From Halorubrum sp. JWXQ-INN 858 (GTDB taxonomy: Archaea; Halobacteriota; Halobacteria; Halobacteriales; Haloferacaceae), in NCBI RefSeq assembly GCF_009806985.1, contig NZ_WUAX01000001.1, positions 17,353 to 81,352 of the forward strand: a stretch of 64,000 bases of DNA, in the 5' to 3' direction. Shown here piece after piece: positions 23,426-32,592 of the stretch. The position numbers and the translations under genes were made by a program. Within the stretch, counting starts at the first letter, position 1. Every line of letters begins with the position of its first letter. Under the pieces are notes generated by a model that saw nothing but the letters and a program-made list of their open reading frames with translations, made no database searches and was not told the origin of the DNA.

Positions 23426-24037
23426 CTACTCCGCGAAGTCGCGCCGCATCGCGATCTCGAACCAGGGGCAGAGGCGGAGCTGTCGGTACAGCGCGGGGTT
23501 CTCGTGGAGGTGATCGTAGTCGACCCACAGCATCCCGCCGATCTCCTCGTCGTCGGGGTCGAGCGTCGTGTCCTCGAGGGTGACCTTCAACACCGCACAG
23601 ACCTCCCACTCGACGCCCTCGTTGGGGTAGTAGCGTTTGTACTCGAACTTGTCCGTCACGCGGACGCCGTCGTACTGGTCGGGGGCGATCCCGAGCTCCT
23701 CCTGAAGCCGCTGTTTCGTGGCGTCCTTCTGGGACTGTCCCTCGACCGGGTGGGAGGCGACGGTGCCGTCCCAGTGGCCGTCCCACAGCCGCTTGGTCGG
23801 GGCGCGCTGGGCGAGGAGGATCCGTCCCTCGGCGTCGAAGACGAGGCAGGTGAACGCGCGGTGACGGATGCCGTCGCCGGTGTGGGCGTCGAGACGGTTG
23901 ACGGTGCCCTGTTCGGTGTCGTCGGGGTCGACCGCGATGACGTCCTGGAGGGCGTTCTCGTGGTCGACCGCGTCGTCGGCTGCGTCGGCGCTTCCTGACG
24001 GGTCCGCGTCGGAGGCGTCGGCGTCCTCTGTGCTCAT
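23426..24037 (-). CDS. idi: Type 1 isopentenyl-diphosphate delta-isomerase
   Basis: The 203-residue Nudix-fold enzyme interconverts IPP and DMAPP for archaeal lipid and carotenoid synthesis. The core runs RHRAFTCLVFDAEGRILLAQRA, then a Nudix-like helix QKDATKQRLQEELGIAPDQ, then EWEVCAVLK with the conserved Glu. The position of the bacterial catalytic Cys (TNSVCGHP in E. coli) reads GTVASHP, i.e. Ala here. The first 35 residues are an acidic extension. ATG 24037 is the first good start after the upstream G/C-rich frame. Confidence 0.9.
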   Translation of the reverse strand: MSTEDADASDADPSGSADAADDAVDHENALQDVIAVDPDDTEQGTVNRLDAHTGDGIRHRAFTCLVFDAEGRILLAQRAPTKRLWDGHWDGTVASHPVEGQSQKDATKQRLQEELGIAPDQYDGVRVTDKFEYKRYYPNEGVEWEVCAVLKVTLEDTTLDPDDEEIGGMLWVDYDHLHENPALYRQLRLCPWFEIAMRRDFAE

Positions 24038-24168
24038 GCGGGATACGTCGTCGACGGGGGGTAATAAGCGTTCGATACGCGACCGTCGACGGTCCGGTTC
24101 CGACGGCCGGTCCGGCGGTTCCGGGTCCGAAGCTTCGACGCTCCCCGTCCGGCGTGCCGAACGCTCGG

Positions 24169-24582
24169 TCAGCCGAGCCGCTCGTCGAGGATGAGCCGCG
24201 TCTTCGTCGACTTCACCTCGTCCATCTCCCGCGCCTGCGTGATCAGTTCGTTGACCGCGCGGGTGTCGACGGCGTCGACGACGAGGACCACGTCGTCCTC
24301 GCCGGACACCTGCCAGACGAAGTCCACCTCCTCCCACTCGACCATCCGATCGCCGACCGCCGCGGTGTTGACGTTCATCTCCACGGAGATCTCGATCATC
24401 GCCTTCACGTTCCCCGTGCGCGTCGTCACCGTGAATCGCTCGATGACACCCTCATCGGTCATCCGGTCGACGCGATTGCGGACCGTCCCCTCCGAGGTGC
24501 CGACGCGGTCGGCGATCTCGGTGTAGGGGGTCCGGGCGTCCCGCCGGAGGATCGAAAGGATGCGGCGATCGAGGTCGTCCAT
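24169..24582 (-). CDS. Lrp/AsnC-family transcription regulator
   Basis: The 137-residue protein has an N-terminal winged HTH (YTEIADRVGTSEGTVRNRVDRM, about residues 20-41) and a C-terminal RAM-type effector domain (residues about 60-137). It would bind DNA as a dimer or octamer and respond to an amino acid. A 13-bp inverted repeat 33-45 bases upstream of its ATG matches sites before carA and carB in this window, so it may control itself and carbamoyl phosphate synthesis. The ligand is unknown. Confidence 0.92.
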   Translation of the reverse strand: MDDLDRRILSILRRDARTPYTEIADRVGTSEGTVRNRVDRMTDEGVIERFTVTTRTGNVKAMIEISVEMNVNTAAVGDRMVEWEEVDFVWQVSGEDDVVLVVDAVDTRAVNELITQAREMDEVKSTKTRLILDERLG

Positions 24583-24614
24583 ACCGACGGATGCCGCTCC
24601 GACGACTTACCGGT

Positions 24615-24640
24615 TGCGAATATCGTAGCGTCGCTACGAT
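24615..24640. promoter_or_regulatory. Candidate Lrp operator upstream of the regulator gene
   Basis: TGCGA-ATA-TCGTA at 24615-24627 resembles the carA and carB sites. It overlaps a second perfect 9-1-9 inverted repeat at 24622-24640 (ATCGTAGCG-T-CGCTACGAT). The position 33-58 bases before the start fits autoregulation. The 15 bases at 24617-24631 are identical to 36100-36114 before carA. Confidence 0.6.
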
Positions 24641-24743
24641 CCGCGTCGTGATCGACGTGTCTCGGTCCGAGATCCGCAACCCGTTCGCGACGCGGATCGG
24701 AGACGGTGCGCGGCGATCGCGCCTACCGACCGCTCCGTCCCGG

Positions 24744-26066
24744 TCAGAACGGCCAGTCGCCGGCGACGCGCATCGGGGTTTCGAGGTCGTTCGCGCGGAG
24801 CTCCTCGGCGATCCCGTCGGGGTCGCGCGACGCGATCCGGTCGCCGTTGGCGAGGTGTTCGACCAGGCGGGTCACGTGGATCCCGTGTTCGCGGATCGCG
24901 CGCGGGTCCGTCTTGTCGAGCGTGTCGGCGAACGTGTGGCCGAAGCCCCGCCCGTCGCCGGTGTCGGATTGGATCTGGACGCCGGGGACGCCCCGCTGGA
25001 CGAAGGGCCAGTGGTCGCTGTGGGTGTTGACGCCGGGGACGATCTGGACCGGGTGTCTGAGCGACCCAACGACGGATTCGGCGGCGTCGCGCATGCCGGG
25101 GAACCCGCAGGTCTTCGCTATCAGGTCGCGTGCGCGCCCCGCGCCGTCGCAGTTGACGACCGCGACGACGTCATCGAGGTCGTGTGCCGCCGCGTAGCGC
25201 TCGGAGCCGATGAGGCCGAGCTCCTCGGAGCCGAACCCGATCAGCGTGACCCGCCGATCGAGCTCGTCCTCCCGCTCGGCCAGCGCGCGGGCGACCTCGC
25301 TCAACACCGCCGTGCCGGAGGCGTTGTCGAGCGCCCCCTCGGAGATGTCGTGGCCGTCGACGTGGGCACAGACGATGACCTCCTCGTCGGTGTCGGGGCC
25401 GAGCGTCCCGACGGTGTTGCGCGACTCGCCGTCGCTCACCGTGACGTCGATCGAGACGTCGCCCGTCACGGTTCCCTCGCCGGCGTACATGGCGATCCGC
25501 TCGCCGGCCTCCTTGCTCACGCCGATCGCGGGGAGCGGCCCCATCACCTCGTCGGAGCCGCCGAGCGACCCGGTCGGGGGGAGACAGCCGGGGACGTGGT
25601 TCTGGAAGACGAACGCCTCCGCACCGCCCTCGTACGCGCGGTAGTACTTCTCACGCCGGTGCATCCAGCGGTCGTGGTGTTTCGGCACGTCCGAGCGCGC
25701 GACGACGATCTTCCCCTCCAGGTCGGCCCCCTCGAAGTCGTCGACCAACCCGTAGCCGAGGTGAACGATCTCGCCGGAGGCCTCGCCCGCCGGGCTTCCC
25801 GGCAGCGCGATGGCGTCGAACGACCGGTCCGTCGGTGCCGACAGCGACAGGCCGGCGTCGCCGCGTTCCCACTTCGGGATGTCGAACGGCTCCTCGTGGA
25901 CGTCGCGGACGCCCACCGACTCGAACGTCTCCGCGACGCGCTCGTGACCCCGGCGTTCGCCGTCGCTCGCTCCGAGCCGGTTCCCGATCTCCGCTAAGTC
26001 GTACAACAGTTCCCAGCCGACGTCGGACGTAAACGTCCGTCCGATCCACTCGACGTCTTCGGACAT
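24744..26066 (-). CDS. M28-family zinc aminopeptidase
   Basis: The 440-residue protein is an M28 peptidase with two-zinc active site. Ligands are visible in VCAHVDGHDISEGALDNASG (His and bridging Asp), GFGSEELGLIGS (Glu pair), NCDGAG (Asp) and FGHTFADT (His). A PA-like insert probably lies near residues 90-190. No signal peptide is seen, so it is probably cytosolic and trims peptides. ATG 26066 is preferred over a GTG three codons earlier. The gene lies 160 bases from the Lrp gene on the same strand. Confidence 0.92.
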   Translation of the reverse strand: MSEDVEWIGRTFTSDVGWELLYDLAEIGNRLGASDGERRGHERVAETFESVGVRDVHEEPFDIPKWERGDAGLSLSAPTDRSFDAIALPGSPAGEASGEIVHLGYGLVDDFEGADLEGKIVVARSDVPKHHDRWMHRREKYYRAYEGGAEAFVFQNHVPGCLPPTGSLGGSDEVMGPLPAIGVSKEAGERIAMYAGEGTVTGDVSIDVTVSDGESRNTVGTLGPDTDEEVIVCAHVDGHDISEGALDNASGTAVLSEVARALAEREDELDRRVTLIGFGSEELGLIGSERYAAAHDLDDVVAVVNCDGAGRARDLIAKTCGFPGMRDAAESVVGSLRHPVQIVPGVNTHSDHWPFVQRGVPGVQIQSDTGDGRGFGHTFADTLDKTDPRAIREHGIHVTRLVEHLANGDRIASRDPDGIAEELRANDLETPMRVAGDWPF

Positions 26067-26138
26067 TGGTACCACCTTCCAGTATAGACGTATAAACCCT
26101 ACCGAAGCGGCTACCCGGACGGAGAATAATGGGGGGAT

Positions 26139-26462
26139 ATGAACGACATGCCGCCGCCGTCGGAGACGGGGGACGGAGCCGACGGCGACGATCGCTCGCG
26201 CGGGCGGAACCGGAGCCGCGGACGGAAGCGAACGCTACCCGGCGAGGGGATGGCGAAGGTGTCGCTCGGGATCTCCCTGCTGCTGGCCGTCGCGGGATTC
26301 CTCTACTTCTACCTCCAAGCGGACTACGTGACCGGGGTCGGCATTGCCGTCGTCTTCGTGCTCGGCGGCCTCTGGGAGTACCGCCGTCGCCGACAGGACG
26401 CGATCGCCGCCGACAGGTACGAGACCGACGCAAACGACCGTCGAAGCCGCTATCGGCGGTGA
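26139..26462 (+). CDS. Small membrane protein, two spans
   Basis: This 107-residue protein has a charged N-terminus (residues 1-38), two hydrophobic helices (about 42-60 and 65-80), and an Arg-rich tail. Function is unknown. It ends convergently with the next gene, overlapping it by 13 bases at the 3' ends. Confidence 0.65.
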   Translation: MNDMPPPSETGDGADGDDRSRGRNRSRGRKRTLPGEGMAKVSLGISLLLAVAGFLYFYLQADYVTGVGIAVVFVLGGLWEYRRRRQDAIAADRYETDANDRRSRYRR

Positions 26463-26644
26463 GCGGCGGCCGAACGGCGCTCGAGGAGGACGAAGCTCCC
26501 GATACCGACGGTCACCGCGAGTCCCCCGAGGATGATCACGTTCCCCGGCAGATACCCCTCGACCCCGACCGCGTACATGAGGACGCCCAGCGGGATCAAC
26601 GTGGACCCGCCGAACACCGCCAGCTGCGGCACGCTCCGTGTCAT
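26450..26644 (-). CDS. Small membrane protein of 64 residues
   Basis: Two hydrophobic helices (about residues 7-27 and 32-53) are followed by a basic tail. This pattern (FGGSTLIPLGVLMYAVGVEGYLPGNVIILGG) recurs in small haloarchaeal membrane proteins, but the role is unknown. It overlaps the convergent neighbour by 13 bases. Confidence 0.62.
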   Translation of the reverse strand: MTRSVPQLAVFGGSTLIPLGVLMYAVGVEGYLPGNVIILGGLAVTVGIGSFVLLERRSAAAHRR

Positions 26645-26765
26645 GTGTGATCAACGGTCGAAGACGTATTAACTCGTCCCCCCGGTCGCGGCCGGCGACG
26701 ACGGACCGCGGTCGTCGCCCAACGCGAACGACACCGCTAACACCCGTCGGCCGCGACACGCACGC

Positions 26766-28286
26766 ATGACAGACGACTTCGACTTCGATTCCCTCGTCGA
26801 CGCGGTCGATCGCTTCGCCGATCGAGTCGACCGCCGCGAGGAGGTCGCGTACGCGGAGATCGGCGGCCGAACGCGGACGGGCGCCCGTGTCGTGGTGACC
26901 GGCGACGGCTCGGTCAGGTCGGCCACGCCGCTGTCGGGGCTCGTCCTCGGCTGCCGGGTGTTCGCCCACGGACACGCCGACTATCGGGCGATCACGAGCG
27001 CGACGGCCGACGCGATGGACGACGTGCTCGACCGCGCGCTCCGGACGTGTAAACACACCGCGAACGACGACACGGCCGTCTACGATCCGGTCGCGGTCCA
27101 CCGAGACGTCCACGACGGGTGGGCCGCTTCCGACGGCGGCCTCGACGCGCTTACCCCCGACGCCGTCGCCGACGAGATCGGTCCGGCGGTCACCGGCGCG
27201 CTCGACGGCGCGACCTTCGAACGGGCGCGCGTCACCTACGAAGGCGGTCGCCTCGTCGACGTCACGACGACGACGACGGGATCGACCGTCCGGACGACCC
27301 GCGACCGCGCGAGCGTCTCCGCCACGCTCGTCGGCGAGACGACGGTCACCGACCACGTCGGCAGCTGTACCGGCCACGAGCTCCTCGAGGGGCTCCAGAG
27401 TCGGATCGAACGGCTCCGTCGCCGGGCCGAGCGGCAGTGGGCCCTCCCGGTCGCCGGCGACGCTGCCGCTCCCGCCGACCCCCCGGACGGCTCCGTGGAC
27501 GCGTACCTCGGGCCGCTCGCGGCGGCGCGAGTCTTCCACGCGGTCAGTCGGTACCTGGAGGCGGACACGGCGCTCGCGGGCTCGGCCCCGTTCGCGCCCG
27601 GCGACCGCCTCGGCCCGGACGACCTGACGATCGTCGACGAGGTTGGCGCGGGCTCGTGGGGCTCAGTGGCCTACGACGCCGCCGCGCGCCCGACGAGCCC
27701 CGTTCGGCTGGTCGCCGACGGCCGCGTCCGTGGGCGGCTCCACGACGCGACGACCGCCGCCGCGTTCGATGCGACCCCCTCGGGGAACCTCGTCCGCGCC
27801 GTCTCGACGGAGGACGCGCCGCGGATCGCCGCGCGCCACCTCCGCGTCGAGCCCGGCTCCCACGGGACGGCGGCGCTCCGGGACGAGGCCGACGTCGAAC
27901 TGACACGCCTCGGTGAGCCGACGTTCGAGAACGAGGCCACCCGGACGAAACGCGAGAGTCGGCGGCCGCCGTACGGGACGTACGCACGGCGCGCTGCCGA
28001 ACAGACGCCGGACGCGTTCGCCGACGAGCCGACCGATCAGCTCCTTCGCTTCCCGGTCGAGGACGGCGTCGTCCTCGCGGGCGGCGACCGTGTCGCGCGT
28101 TTCGAGGGACGTGACCTCCTCGTCGACCCGACCGCGCTCGCCGACGCGCTTCTCGGTTCCCGGACCGACACGCTCACCGGCACCACGGAGAAACACGGGT
28201 CGCGCCTCCCGCTGACGGCCACGGCCCCGGAGACGCGGCTGGACGGCGTCGAACTGGGCGGCGGCGAACCGAACGGGTCGAACTGA
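26766..28286 (+). CDS. TldD/PmbA (peptidase U62)-family protein
   Basis: The 506-residue protein resembles the TldD/TldE family, whose TldD-TldE heterodimer degrades unfolded peptides. The N-terminal half has the characteristic DDVLDRALRTCKHT region, and the C-terminal half includes DRLGPDDLTIVDE and FDATPSGNLVRAVST. No HExxxH zinc motif is visible, so this is more like the non-catalytic TldE/PmbA partner; no catalytic partner is nearby. Assignment is moderate. Confidence 0.72.
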   Translation: MTDDFDFDSLVDAVDRFADRVDRREEVAYAEIGGRTRTGARVVVTGDGSVRSATPLSGLVLGCRVFAHGHADYRAITSATADAMDDVLDRALRTCKHTANDDTAVYDPVAVHRDVHDGWAASDGGLDALTPDAVADEIGPAVTGALDGATFERARVTYEGGRLVDVTTTTTGSTVRTTRDRASVSATLVGETTVTDHVGSCTGHELLEGLQSRIERLRRRAERQWALPVAGDAAAPADPPDGSVDAYLGPLAAARVFHAVSRYLEADTALAGSAPFAPGDRLGPDDLTIVDEVGAGSWGSVAYDAAARPTSPVRLVADGRVRGRLHDATTAAAFDATPSGNLVRAVSTEDAPRIAARHLRVEPGSHGTAALRDEADVELTRLGEPTFENEATRTKRESRRPPYGTYARRAAEQTPDAFADEPTDQLLRFPVEDGVVLAGGDRVARFEGRDLLVDPTALADALLGSRTDTLTGTTEKHGSRLPLTATAPETRLDGVELGGGEPNGSN

Positions 28287-28365
28287 ACCGAGATCACGAA
28301 ACGGATCGACCGGCGAACGGTCGTCCGTCGTCCGACGCCGCACCGGCGACGCCTCTCAGGGTCAT

Positions 28366-28375
28366 TTAAAAAACG
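28366..28375 (-). terminator. T-rich terminator of the dpp operon
   Basis: On the minus strand the sequence ccgttttttaaatg follows the last ABC gene by about 40 bases. Six T residues in a G/C-rich setting suit archaeal termination. Confidence 0.5.
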
Positions 28376-28414
28376 GTCGGAAAGCGATCGATGGGGCGCG
28401 TCCCCGAGCCGCAC

Positions 28415-29527
28415 TCAGTCGTCGGCGGTTGCGGGGTCGTCGGCGGTGTCGCTCGCGCCGGGGACCTCCGCGTAGGGGTCGTACCCCTCCGCGCTCTCGT
28501 AGAGGTGACAGCCGATGCCGCGGTCCCCTTCGACGTCAGATTTGGTCTCCAACGGCGGTGAGACCGTGTCACAGACGTCGCCGATGTACTCCTGACACCG
28601 GTCCTTGAACCGGCAGCCGGTGGGGACGTCGACGGCGTCGCCGACCTCGCCCTGGAGCTCGACGCGCTCGCGTCCGAGGTTCGGGTCGGGAACCGGGACG
28701 GCGTTGACGAGCGCCTTCGTGTACGGGTGTTTCGGGTTCTCGATGATCTCGTCGGTCGGGCCGTACTCGACGATGCGGCCGAGGTACATGATCGCGAGCT
28801 TGTCGCACATGTGCCGCAGCAGCGAGAGGTCGTGGCTGATGTAGACGACCGAGAGCCCGTACTCCTCGTTCATCCGTTCGAGCAGCTGCAGGACGCCGGC
28901 CCGGAGGCTGACGTCGAGCATCGACACCGGCTCGTCGGCGACGATGAAGTCGGGGTCGAGCACCAGCGCCCGCGCGATGGCGACCCGCTGTCGCTGTCCG
29001 CCCGAGAGCTCGTGGGGATAGCTGTCGAAGAACTTCTCGGCGGGCGTCAGCCCCGCGAACTCGAGCGACCGCGCCACGCGCGCGGTCTTGTTCCCGATCT
29101 CGTGGATCTGTAGCGGCTCGACGAGCGTGTCGTACACCGTCCGCTTTGGGTTGAGCGACTCGAACGGGTCCTGGAAGATCATCTGGGCGCTTCGTCGGAA
29201 CGCCTTCAGCTCAGGGCCCTCCAGGTTGGTGACGTTCTCCCCCTTGTAGTGGACGGTCCCGCCCGTCGGTTCGTACAGCTTCGCGAGGGTCATCCCCGTC
29301 GTCGTCTTCCCACAGCCGGACTCGCCGGCGAGTCCGAGGGTTTCGCCCTCCTCCAGCTCGAAGCTCACGCCGTCGACCGCGTGGACGTAGTCCGGGTCGT
29401 CGCCGCGTAGCTTGTTCGTGATCGCGCTGACGAGCCCCGTGTCGACCGGGAAGAACTTCTCCATCTCCTCGACGCGCAACAGCGGCTCGTCGCTGTCGTC
29501 GTCGCCGAGGGTGACGCGGTCACTCAT
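28415..29527 (-). CDS. dppF: Oligopeptide ABC transporter ATP-binding protein (DppF/OppF type)
   Basis: The 370-residue ATPase powers peptide import. Walker A is GESGCGKTT near residue 69, the signature is [15 protein letters not shown], and Walker B ends in FIVADEP. A C-terminal oligopeptide-type Cys cluster ([15 protein letters not shown]) can hold Fe-S or zinc. It is the last gene of a five-gene operon and overlaps dppD by four bases. Confidence 0.94.
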   Translation of the reverse strand: MSDRVTLGDDDSDEPLLRVEEMEKFFPVDTGLVSAITNKLRGDDPDYVHAVDGVSFELEEGETLGLAGESGCGKTTTGMTLAKLYEPTGGTVHYKGENVTNLEGPELKAFRRSAQMIFQDPFESLNPKRTVYDTLVEPLQIHEIGNKTARVARSLEFAGLTPAEKFFDSYPHELSGGQRQRVAIARALVLDPDFIVADEPVSMLDVSLRAGVLQLLERMNEEYGLSVVYISHDLSLLRHMCDKLAIMYLGRIVEYGPTDEIIENPKHPYTKALVNAVPVPDPNLGRERVELQGEVGDAVDVPTGCRFKDRCQEYIGDVCDTVSPPLETKSDVEGDRGIGCHLYESAEGYDPYAEVPGASDTADDPATADD

Positions 29528-30561
29528 TGGGACACCTCACGGGCCGCCTTCGTCTCCTCCCACGTCGCGCGCTCGTCCGCTCGGTCGCGGAACCCGCCGT
29601 CGATCTGGTCGACGTGGTGACAGAACGTCCGGAGGTCGTCGGCGTGGTCCGTCACTTCCGGCGGGTCCTCGCTGTAGCAGACGTCCGTCGCGAGCGGACA
29701 CCGGTCCGCGAAGCGACAGCCCGTCGGCGGATCGACGAGCTCCGGCGGGTGGCCGGGGATGCTCACGAGGTCCTGGTTCGGCTTCCGGATGTTGGGGAAC
29801 GCGCCCTTCAGACCGACCGAGTACGGGTGATACGGCTTGTCGAAGATGGTCGACGCCGGCCCCTCCTCGGCGACCTTGCCCGCGTACATCACGACGACGC
29901 GGTCACACGTCTCGGCGACGACGCTCACGTCGTGGGTGATGATCATCATCGACGAGTTGATCTCGTCTTGCAGCGCCGAGATCCGCTTGAGGATCTGGTC
30001 CTGCATGATGACGTCGAGCGCCGTCGTCGGCTCGTCCGCGAGGATGAGCGCCGGGTCGAGCGACAGCGCCATCGCGATCATCGCACGCTGGCGCATCCCT
30101 CCCGAGAACTGGTGGGGGTAATCGTCGGCGCGGTCTGGGTCGAGCCCGACGAGCTCGAACAGCTCGTCGACCCGTTCGTTCGCCTCCTTCTTCGACATCT
30201 TCCGGTGGGTGAAGATCGACTCCAGGATCTGTTCACGCACCGTGTAGACGGGGTCGAGCGCGTTCATCGCGGACTGGGGGATCATGGAGATCTCGTCCCA
30301 CATGATCCGCCGCCGTTCGGCCCCGGTCAGCTCGGTGAGGTCCTCTCCCTTGAACCGGATCTCGCCGCCGGCGACGTAGCCGTTCTCCTCGAGGATCCCG
30401 AGGATCGCGTCGGCGAGCGTCGTCTTCCCGCAGCCGGACTCGCCGACGATGCCGAGGTTCTCCCCCTCGTCGATCGAGAAGGAGACGCCGTCGACCGCCT
30501 GAACGGGTCCCGCGCTTGTTTCGTAGTGAATCCGTAGATCGTTTACTTCCAGTAGGGTCAT
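29524..30561 (-). CDS. dppD: Oligopeptide ABC transporter ATP-binding protein (DppD/OppD type)
   Basis: The 345-residue second ATPase of the importer has Walker [10 protein letters not shown] near residue 39, signature FSGGMRQRAMIAMAL, Walker B LILADEP, and the C-terminal CRFADRCPLATDVC cluster. Its start directly abuts the dppC stop, showing tight coupling. It forms a heterodimer with DppF under the two permeases. Confidence 0.94.
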   Translation of the reverse strand: MTLLEVNDLRIHYETSAGPVQAVDGVSFSIDEGENLGIVGESGCGKTTLADAILGILEENGYVAGGEIRFKGEDLTELTGAERRRIMWDEISMIPQSAMNALDPVYTVREQILESIFTHRKMSKKEANERVDELFELVGLDPDRADDYPHQFSGGMRQRAMIAMALSLDPALILADEPTTALDVIMQDQILKRISALQDEINSSMMIITHDVSVVAETCDRVVVMYAGKVAEEGPASTIFDKPYHPYSVGLKGAFPNIRKPNQDLVSIPGHPPELVDPPTGCRFADRCPLATDVCYSEDPPEVTDHADDLRTFCHHVDQIDGGFRDRADERATWEETKAAREVSQ

Positions 30562-31551
30562 TCAGTGCCTCTTGCGGAGTTTCGGGTTGGTGATCTCCTC
30601 GTAGCCGCGGCCGATAAGGAAGCCGCTGATGACGACGAGTGCGATACAGATCCCCGGCGGTACGAACCACCACCACGTGCCGAAGCTCATGGCGTTGTAC
30701 GTGTGGGCGCTCTGTAGCATCGTGCCCCACGACACCTGGCTGGGGTCGCCGAGCCCGAGGAACGAGACGCCCGCCTCGGTCAGGATCCCCCAGCCGATCG
30801 CGAACGCCGCGTACAGGAACGTCAGGGGAAGCACGTTCGGGGCGATGTGTCTGGAGATGATCCGCCAGTCGCTCGCGCCGGCCACGCGGGCCGACTGGAC
30901 GAAGGGGCGCTCGCGGAGCGAGAGCACCTGCGACCGGATGACCCGGGCCGACGAGCGCCACTGCAGCAGACAGACCGCGATGATGACGTTGAAGAAGTTC
31001 GGTCCGAGGTACGCGACCATGAGGATCACGGTCGGCAACAGCGGGAGACCGTACGCGATGTCGACGATCCGCATCAACACGTCGTCGGTCCGGCCGCCGT
31101 AGTAGCCGGCCGTGAGCGCGACCATCGTCCCGACGGTCGCCGTGATCACCGCGGCCGCGAAGCCGACGATGAGCGCGGGGCGCGTCCCGAAGATCAGCTG
31201 GCTGAAGATGTCGTACCCCTCCGCAGTCGTCCCGAGGAGGTGACCACCCTCGCCGCCGAGCCAAAAGGGCTCGAACCACTGCGAGATGAGGATCCCGTCG
31301 GCGCCGTACTGTCGCTCCAGCGGGTCGTGGGGCGCGATCAGCGGCGCGATCACCGCGATCACCGCGAAGAAGGCGATCGTGACGATCCCGAACACGACGA
31401 GCGCGTCCTGCTTGAGCAGCCCCCACTGCTCGGCGAGCGTCTCGCGCCACAGTTCGTACGTGCGCTGTAGCTTGGTGCGGTCGTCGCCGATGTCCGCGTA
31501 CTCCTCCAGGTCGCTGAAGATCGATTCTCCGGGTTCGTCTTTCACTCCCAT
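30562..31551 (-). CDS. dppC: Oligopeptide ABC transporter permease (DppC type)
   Basis: The 329-residue integral membrane permease has six hydrophobic stretches after a roughly 50-residue N-terminal segment, and an EAA-type loop in ARVAGASDWRIISRHIAPNVLP that contacts the ATPases. It forms the translocation path together with DppB. Confidence 0.93.
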   Translation of the reverse strand: MGVKDEPGESIFSDLEEYADIGDDRTKLQRTYELWRETLAEQWGLLKQDALVVFGIVTIAFFAVIAVIAPLIAPHDPLERQYGADGILISQWFEPFWLGGEGGHLLGTTAEGYDIFSQLIFGTRPALIVGFAAAVITATVGTMVALTAGYYGGRTDDVLMRIVDIAYGLPLLPTVILMVAYLGPNFFNVIIAVCLLQWRSSARVIRSQVLSLRERPFVQSARVAGASDWRIISRHIAPNVLPLTFLYAAFAIGWGILTEAGVSFLGLGDPSQVSWGTMLQSAHTYNAMSFGTWWWFVPPGICIALVVISGFLIGRGYEEITNPKLRKRH

Positions 31552-31566
31552 CTGTGTGCCTCCGAT

Positions 31567-32544
31567 TCAGTCATACGTCACCCGTGGGTCGAGATAGCCG
31601 TACGCCAGGTCCGCGATGAAGTTCATCGTGATCACGAACCCGGCGAGCATGATGAACGCGCCCTGCGCGACCGGGAAGTCGCGTCGGATGACCGACCGGA
31701 CCATCTCGCGGCCGAGGCCGGGCCACCCGAACACCGTCTCGATGAGGACGGAGCCGCCGACGGCGAAGCCGAGCGACACCGCCGCCGCCGTGACGATCGG
31801 CAAGAACGCGTTGCGTGCGGCGTGTTTGAAAAGCACTGTGCGTCGCTTGAGTCCCTTCGCCTCACAGACGTCGATGAACTCCTCGCCGAGGATCTCCAGC
31901 ATGCTGTTCCGCATCAACAACAGCGGATAGCCCATCGCGTAGAAGGCGAGACACGCCGCTGGGGCGATGAGATGCCAGAAGAAGTCGAGCGAGAACACCA
32001 TCGCGAGGAAGCTGTCCGGGCTGGCCCCGGGCGAACGCATCCCCGCCATGGGGATGACCCCGAGGTACGCGCCGAACACCCACAGCACGAGGATCCCGAC
32101 CCAGAAGGTCGGCATGCTCCGCTGGACGAGCGCGAGGACGATACCGCCCTTCTCGAACTTCGTTCCCCGGCTCGCGCCGACGAAGACCCCGAGGATCACG
32201 CCCGCCGTGTACGCCATCGTGAACGCGGCGAGCATCAGGATGAGCGTGTTCGGCAGCAGGCGGAAGATCACGTCCTGAACCGGCTCACTCGTGTGGAACG
32301 ACCGACCGAAATCGAGGAAGACGGCGTTAGTCAGGAACGAAATGTACTGTTCGTGCATCGGTGCGTTGAGTCCGAAATCCTCGACGATCTGACGGCGAGC
32401 CTCGGCGTCCATCCCCGGCGAGAGGATATAGGACGTCGGGTCGCCCGGCATCAGTCGGAAGATAACGAAAAGCATGGTCCCGACTGCCCAAAGCGTGAGG
32501 ACGAGCTGGAACACCCGACGGATCGCGAATTCTAGTTTACCCAT
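31567..32544 (-). CDS. dppB: Oligopeptide ABC transporter permease (DppB type)
   Basis: This 325-residue permease shows the DppB-type N-terminus (FAIRRVFQLVLTLWAVGTMLF), about six spans, and the EAA loop EAKGLKRRTVLFKHAARNAFLP. The nearby segment RLMPGDPTSYIL is characteristic of this subunit. It lies 48 bases after the binding-protein gene and starts the membrane part of the operon. Confidence 0.93.
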   Translation of the reverse strand: MGKLEFAIRRVFQLVLTLWAVGTMLFVIFRLMPGDPTSYILSPGMDAEARRQIVEDFGLNAPMHEQYISFLTNAVFLDFGRSFHTSEPVQDVIFRLLPNTLILMLAAFTMAYTAGVILGVFVGASRGTKFEKGGIVLALVQRSMPTFWVGILVLWVFGAYLGVIPMAGMRSPGASPDSFLAMVFSLDFFWHLIAPAACLAFYAMGYPLLLMRNSMLEILGEEFIDVCEAKGLKRRTVLFKHAARNAFLPIVTAAAVSLGFAVGGSVLIETVFGWPGLGREMVRSVIRRDFPVAQGAFIMLAGFVITMNFIADLAYGYLDPRVTYD

Positions 32545-32592
32545 GTGTTTCGAAAGTCAACGGTTGAAAGGCGGTACACCTGTGTCAGTCGA

